Assembly (NCBI GenBank): GCA_021836865.1
Contig: JAKBHH010000036.1
Location: 1 to 32,238 of the forward strand
DNA from: Acidobacteriota bacterium
Lineage (GTDB): Bacteria; Acidobacteriota; Terriglobia; Terriglobales; Acidobacteriaceae
DNA length: 32,238 nt
Direction: 5' to 3'
Each line of letters begins with the position of its first letter. Within the stretch, counting starts at the first letter, position 1. The notes below the pieces were generated by a model. The model searched no databases and was not told the DNA's origin. It worked only from the letters and a program-made list of their open reading frames with translations. Of the stretch, positions 29,362-32,238 are shown piece by piece. The position numbers and the translations under genes were made by a program.

Positions 29362-30144
29362 CTATTTGCCCTGCCAGTTCGGGGCGCGTTTTTCGAGGAA
29401 GGCGGCGGTGCCTTCGGCTTTGTCGGCGGTGCCGCAGAGGTGGCTGAAGCGGACGGCCTCACGCATGAGGGCGAGGTCGAGGGGCAGGTCGAGGCCTTCA
29501 TCGACGGCGCGGAGGGTGTCTGTGAGGGCGAGGGGCGCGTTGGCGGCGATCTGGAGGGCGAGGGCCTCGGCGCGTGGCATCAGTTCGGCGGCGGGCATGA
29601 GTTCATCGATGAGGCCGATGCGGAGGGCTTCCTGCGCGGGAATGATGGCGCCGGTGAGCAGCAGCTTGAGCGCGGCGCCTCGGCCTACGAGGCGGGGCAG
29701 GCGCTGGGTGCCTCCGTAGCCGGCGAGGATGCCGAGCTTGACCTCGGGCTGGCCGAAGCGGGCATCGTCCGCAGCGAGGCGGAAGGTGCAGGCCATGGCG
29801 AGTTCGCAGCCGCCGCCGAGGGCAAAGCCCTGAATGCAGGCGATGACTGGCTTGCCGCAGGTCTCAATGAAGCGATAGACGGCCTGTCCGCGCAGGGCGA
29901 AGGCGTGACCCTCAGAGGCGGTGAGGGCGGCCAGCTCGCGGATGTCTGCGCCGGCGGCGAAGGCGCGGCCGCCGGCGCCGGTGAGCAGGATGACGCGGAC
30001 GGCGGGGTCTTCGGCGAGGTCGCGGAAGGCGAGGTCGATCTCGGTGACCAGCTCAGTGTTGAGGGCGTTGAGGACGGTGGGGCGATCCAGGGTGACGATG
30101 GCCAGGGGCGGGCGGGTTTCCATGCGGAGAAATGAGTATTCCAT
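29362..30144 (-). CDS. Enoyl-CoA hydratase/isomerase (crotonase family)
   Basis: The ATG at 30144 gives 260 residues, the standard length; the longer frame upstream is Pro/His-rich and unlikely to be coding. The crotonase oxyanion-hole motif is AGADIREL, and the two catalytic glutamates are seen as E114 in GGGCELAM and E134 in QPEVKLGI. It also has GYGGTQRLPRLVG. It hydrates trans-2-enoyl-CoA in fatty-acid beta-oxidation or related pathways; the exact substrate is not readable. No other fatty-acid genes are nearby. Its 3' end has a decayed copy at 28676-28759. Confidence 0.9.
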   Translation of the reverse strand: MEYSFLRMETRPPLAIVTLDRPTVLNALNTELVTEIDLAFRDLAEDPAVRVILLTGAGGRAFAAGADIRELAALTASEGHAFALRGQAVYRFIETCGKPVIACIQGFALGGGCELAMACTFRLAADDARFGQPEVKLGILAGYGGTQRLPRLVGRGAALKLLLTGAIIPAQEALRIGLIDELMPAAELMPRAEALALQIAANAPLALTDTLRAVDEGLDLPLDLALMREAVRFSHLCGTADKAEGTAAFLEKRAPNWQGK

Positions 30145-30205
30145 GCCGGAAGCAGGGTAGCAGATGACGGGGTGCGGCTGCAGGGGGCGGTGGGGCACAA
30201 AAAGA

Positions 30206-30242
30206 ATCGGGCGGCTGCCGTTAGCGAGGCAACCACCCGAAT
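30206..30242 (-). terminator. Possible hairpin terminator, minus strand
   Basis: On the minus strand TCGGGTGG...CCGCCCGA with an inner TGCC/GGCA pair forms a long imperfect hairpin, followed by TTCTTTTTG. It would end a minus-strand RNA coming from 30240 upward, although no gene is seen there on that strand. Alternatively, it is part of a plus-strand structured leader. Confidence 0.4.
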
Positions 30243-30249
30243 TGAAAAG

Positions 30250-30403
30250 CCAGAGATGTACAGGTCAATCAGGAGACAAAGACAGCGTAACGCCGGGACG
30301 GAAAGGTGTCTTGGGCCGTTAGGGGGATTAGGCAGTCAATCGTCCGGTGGAGGGGCTGGGCCAAAGGGCCGCGGAAGGGACTTGGCCTTGTACATTCCGA
30401 TGG
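30250..30403 (+). ncRNA. Candidate structured RNA upstream of the sensor gene
   Basis: CCAGAGATGTACAGG (30250-30264) can pair with CCTTGTACATTCCGATGG (30386-30403) in a long-range stem of seven contiguous Watson-Crick pairs plus flanking pairs. Inside lie AAGACA/TGTCTT (closing 30280-30312) and GGCCAA/TTGGCC. The layout, a closed stem with inner hairpins about 90 bases before a sensor gene, resembles a riboswitch-like leader. It does not match any class I can recognise, including c-di-GMP-I. Pairing by chance in GC-rich DNA cannot be excluded. Confidence 0.35.
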
Positions 30404-30494
30404 ATTGGCTAGTAGTGTTGAGGTGCACGGAGTTTTGCGCACGGCACGGTTGAGATACGGGGACTCCAATTCGGCGAGCGATGGGGCGCGGTGG

Positions 30495-32238
30495 ATGGGC
30501 TGCCGCGCAGGTCTGTTGGCGGTGTGGCTGAGCGGCGTTCTGGCCGGGTGGGGGTTGCAGCCGACGACTCCGTTGGCGGACTATGCGCGGCAATCCTGGG
30601 TGATGGAAAACGGGTTGCCGCAGGATACGGTGCAGGCGCTGGCGCAGACGCGCGATGGTTTTGTGTGGCTGGGAACCGAAGCGGGGCTGGTGCGGTTTGA
30701 TGGGAGCAGCTTTGCGGTGTTTGACCGCAACTCTACCCCAGCGCTGCCCAGCGGTGACGTACGCTGCCTGCTGCAGACCGGGGACGGGGCGCTGTGGGTG
30801 GGGACCAGCGACGGGCTGGCGCGCTGGAAAGATGGCGTGGTGACGGCGTTTGGGGCGCGCAATGGGCTGCCGGGCGGGCCGGTGCGTGCGCTGGTGGAGA
30901 CGTCGCGGGACGTGCTGTGGGCATGGACGGATATGGGCGTGGCGCGGCTGTCGGGCGGGCAGTTTGTGGCCGCGACGAACGCGGAGGGGCTGCCTGCGGG
31001 GGCAATGACGTCCTGGGCGGCGGATGGCGCGGGCGGTCTGTGGGTGGCGACCAATCATGGATTGGCGGTGTATCGCGATGGCGCGTGGACGGCGGCCGCG
31101 CCGCAGGGCCGAAGCGGCGCGCAAACGGGCGTGGATGGACCGTATGAAGTGGCGCGAGGCGACGCGGGCGGTGTGCTGCTGGCCTCAAGCGGCGGCGTGT
31201 TTGCGTGGGCGAATGGCCGCTGGAGCGAGGCGGCGCCGGCGGGTGCGGTGCCGCAGGGCGGGGTCAGTTTTCTGGTAGCACTGCCCGGCGGCGAGCTGGC
31301 GATGGCCAACGCGAACCGGCTGGCGGTGGTGCGCGCGGGCCGCGTGGCGGAGCAGTTTTCCGCGGGGCATGAGATTCCCGGGACACGCATCCAGGCGCTT
31401 TTTGCCGACCGCGAGGGGTCGCTCTGGGTTGGGACCAATGGCGGGCTGGCACGGCTGGTGGGGAGTGAGCTGCAGCGGCTGCCGGTGACGGATTCGCTGG
31501 CGAACGCATCCATCCTAACCCTGATGGAGGACCTCGAAGGCGATGTGTGGGCGGGCACGGAGACGGGCGGGCTGCATATCCTGCGCGACCAGCGATTCCG
31601 CACGATCAGCATGCATGAGGGGCTGAGCTCCGATGCAACGACGACCGTTGTGGATGACGGCAAGGGCGCACTGTGGGTGGGCACCAGCGGCGGCGGGCTG
31701 AATGTGGTACATCTGACCGTGCCGAAGGCTGGCGCGGCCAGTGTGTATGCGGTGCGGGACGTTCTGCTGAGCGACGTGATTCTTTCGCTGGCGTCGGCGC
31801 CGAACGGCGACCTTTGGGTGGGCACGCCGGATGGCCTGAACCGGATTCGCGGCGGCGCGGTGGACGCCTACACCTCGGCCGATGGATTACCGGATGACTT
31901 CATCCGCTCGCTTCTGGTGGATGCGGATGGGTCACTCTGGATTGGCACACGGCGTGGGCTGGCGCACTGGATGTTTCCGGCGGGTGGCGCGGACCGGGCG
32001 CATGGGGCGGGACAGATTGTGACCTACACGCAGGCCAGCGGTCTGGGCAGCGACCTGGTGGGCGCCATGGCGCATGACCGAGCGGGAGACCTGTGGGTGG
32101 CCACGTTCGCTGGGCTGTCCCGCCTGCATGGCGGGGTGATGACCAACTACACGACGGCGAACGGACTGAGCAGCAATGTGGTGACGGCGCTGTTGGCCAG
32201 GCCCACGGGCGAGCTGTTCATCGGCACGCAGGACCACG
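30495..32238 (+). CDS. Two-component-type beta-propeller sensor, N-terminal part (3' partial)
   Basis: The frame from the ATG at 30495 is open to the window end (581 codons). A TTG at 30450 is an alternative start. A signal anchor (GLLAVWLSGVLAGWGL) is followed by at least ten repeats of the two-component propeller type, each with a core like 'QTRDGFVWLGTEAGLVRFDG', then 'GDGALWVGTSDGLARW', 'REGSLWVGTNGGLARL' and 'GDLWVGTPDGLNRI'. The start of the propeller (ADYARQSWVMENGLPQDTVQ) is the classical entry sequence of these sensors. In this family, such a periplasmic double propeller is followed by a Y_Y_Y domain, a membrane helix and a histidine kinase, GGDEF or LuxR output, which here would be beyond the edge. 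Confidence 0.9.
   Translation, partial: MGCRAGLLAVWLSGVLAGWGLQPTTPLADYARQSWVMENGLPQDTVQALAQTRDGFVWLGTEAGLVRFDGSSFAVFDRNSTPALPSGDVRCLLQTGDGALWVGTSDGLARWKDGVVTAFGARNGLPGGPVRALVETSRDVLWAWTDMGVARLSGGQFVAATNAEGLPAGAMTSWAADGAGGLWVATNHGLAVYRDGAWTAAAPQGRSGAQTGVDGPYEVARGDAGGVLLASSGGVFAWANGRWSEAAPAGAVPQGGVSFLVALPGGELAMANANRLAVVRAGRVAEQFSAGHEIPGTRIQALFADREGSLWVGTNGGLARLVGSELQRLPVTDSLANASILTLMEDLEGDVWAGTETGGLHILRDQRFRTISMHEGLSSDATTTVVDDGKGALWVGTSGGGLNVVHLTVPKAGAASVYAVRDVLLSDVILSLASAPNGDLWVGTPDGLNRIRGGAVDAYTSADGLPDDFIRSLLVDADGSLWIGTRRGLAHWMFPAGGADRAHGAGQIVTYTQASGLGSDLVGAMAHDRAGDLWVATFAGLSRLHGGVMTNYTTANGLSSNVVTALLARPTGELFIGTQDH

Noticed and set aside
30250..30403. c-di-GMP-I riboswitch
   Set aside because: A GGGACGGAAAGG stretch resembles part of the consensus, but the GAAA-receptor arrangement and conserved GCAAAGC core are missing.
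30172..30453. 93-codon plus-strand frame between the hydratase and the sensor
   Set aside because: Arg/Gly-rich with no ribosome site or domain, and it overlaps the pairing regions of the candidate RNA.

Overview
The window is high-GC bacterial DNA. Its gene families point to the phylum Acidobacteriota, most likely class Terriglobia: a photosynthetic-reaction-centre-type cytochrome in a non-phototroph, a large 'two-component propeller' sensor, a truncated secretin-like protein, and scattered palindromic repeats. This assignment comes from family content and style, not from a search. Several genes look leaderless, with a -10-like box abutting the start codon.

Layout. (1) 1-4870 (+) holds four genes for extracytoplasmic electron transfer: an eight-haem membrane-anchored cytochrome c cut by the window edge, an Ig-like/cytochrome c lipoprotein, a porin-cytochrome fusion whose haem region resembles the Cyc2 iron oxidase, and a di-haem reaction-centre-type cytochrome. 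(2) 4965-11514 (+) is a heavy-metal efflux operon (CusC, CusB, CusA types), preceded by a small secreted Cys/Met-rich protein. (3) 11536-13901 (-) is a MarR regulator translationally coupled to a CLC chloride channel/antiporter with CBS domains, with a tandem palindromic operator. (4) 13894-18480 is a nitric-oxide stress cluster: NnrS, a Ric/ScdA-type di-iron repair protein and a Crp/Fnr regulator on the minus strand, and a divergent radical SAM/SPASM protein and a hemerythrin on the plus strand. (5) 18481-19990 is a scarred accessory stretch: a duplicated palindromic repeat, two small exported or membrane proteins with a strong terminator, the 3' end of a tyrosine recombinase, a duplicated tRNA 3' end and an intact tRNA-Pro(GGG). 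(6) 20256-30144 is mixed housekeeping: an APC permease, YggX, a Tic20/DUF4870-like protein, a secretin-domain protein, RNase R, a metallo-beta-lactamase-fold hydrolase, a lipoprotein, a membrane protein, a GIY-YIG protein flanked by inverted repeats, and an enoyl-CoA hydratase. (7) 30495 to the end is the N-terminal part of a beta-propeller sensor, preceded by a region with long-range RNA pairing.

How the parts connect. The Crp/Fnr protein keeps the Arg-Glu-x-x-x-Arg DNA-reading residues of E. coli CRP, which predicts GTGA half-sites. Palindromes of the form GTGAC-N4-GTCAC occur in three fitting places: between the regulator and the divergent radical SAM gene, upstream of the Ric gene, and (a perfect copy) upstream of the Cys/Met-rich gene and Cus operon. 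This suggests one regulon joining nitrosative stress, metal efflux and radical SAM chemistry. The Cyc2-like porin-cytochrome in a cytochrome cluster is the other main point of interest.
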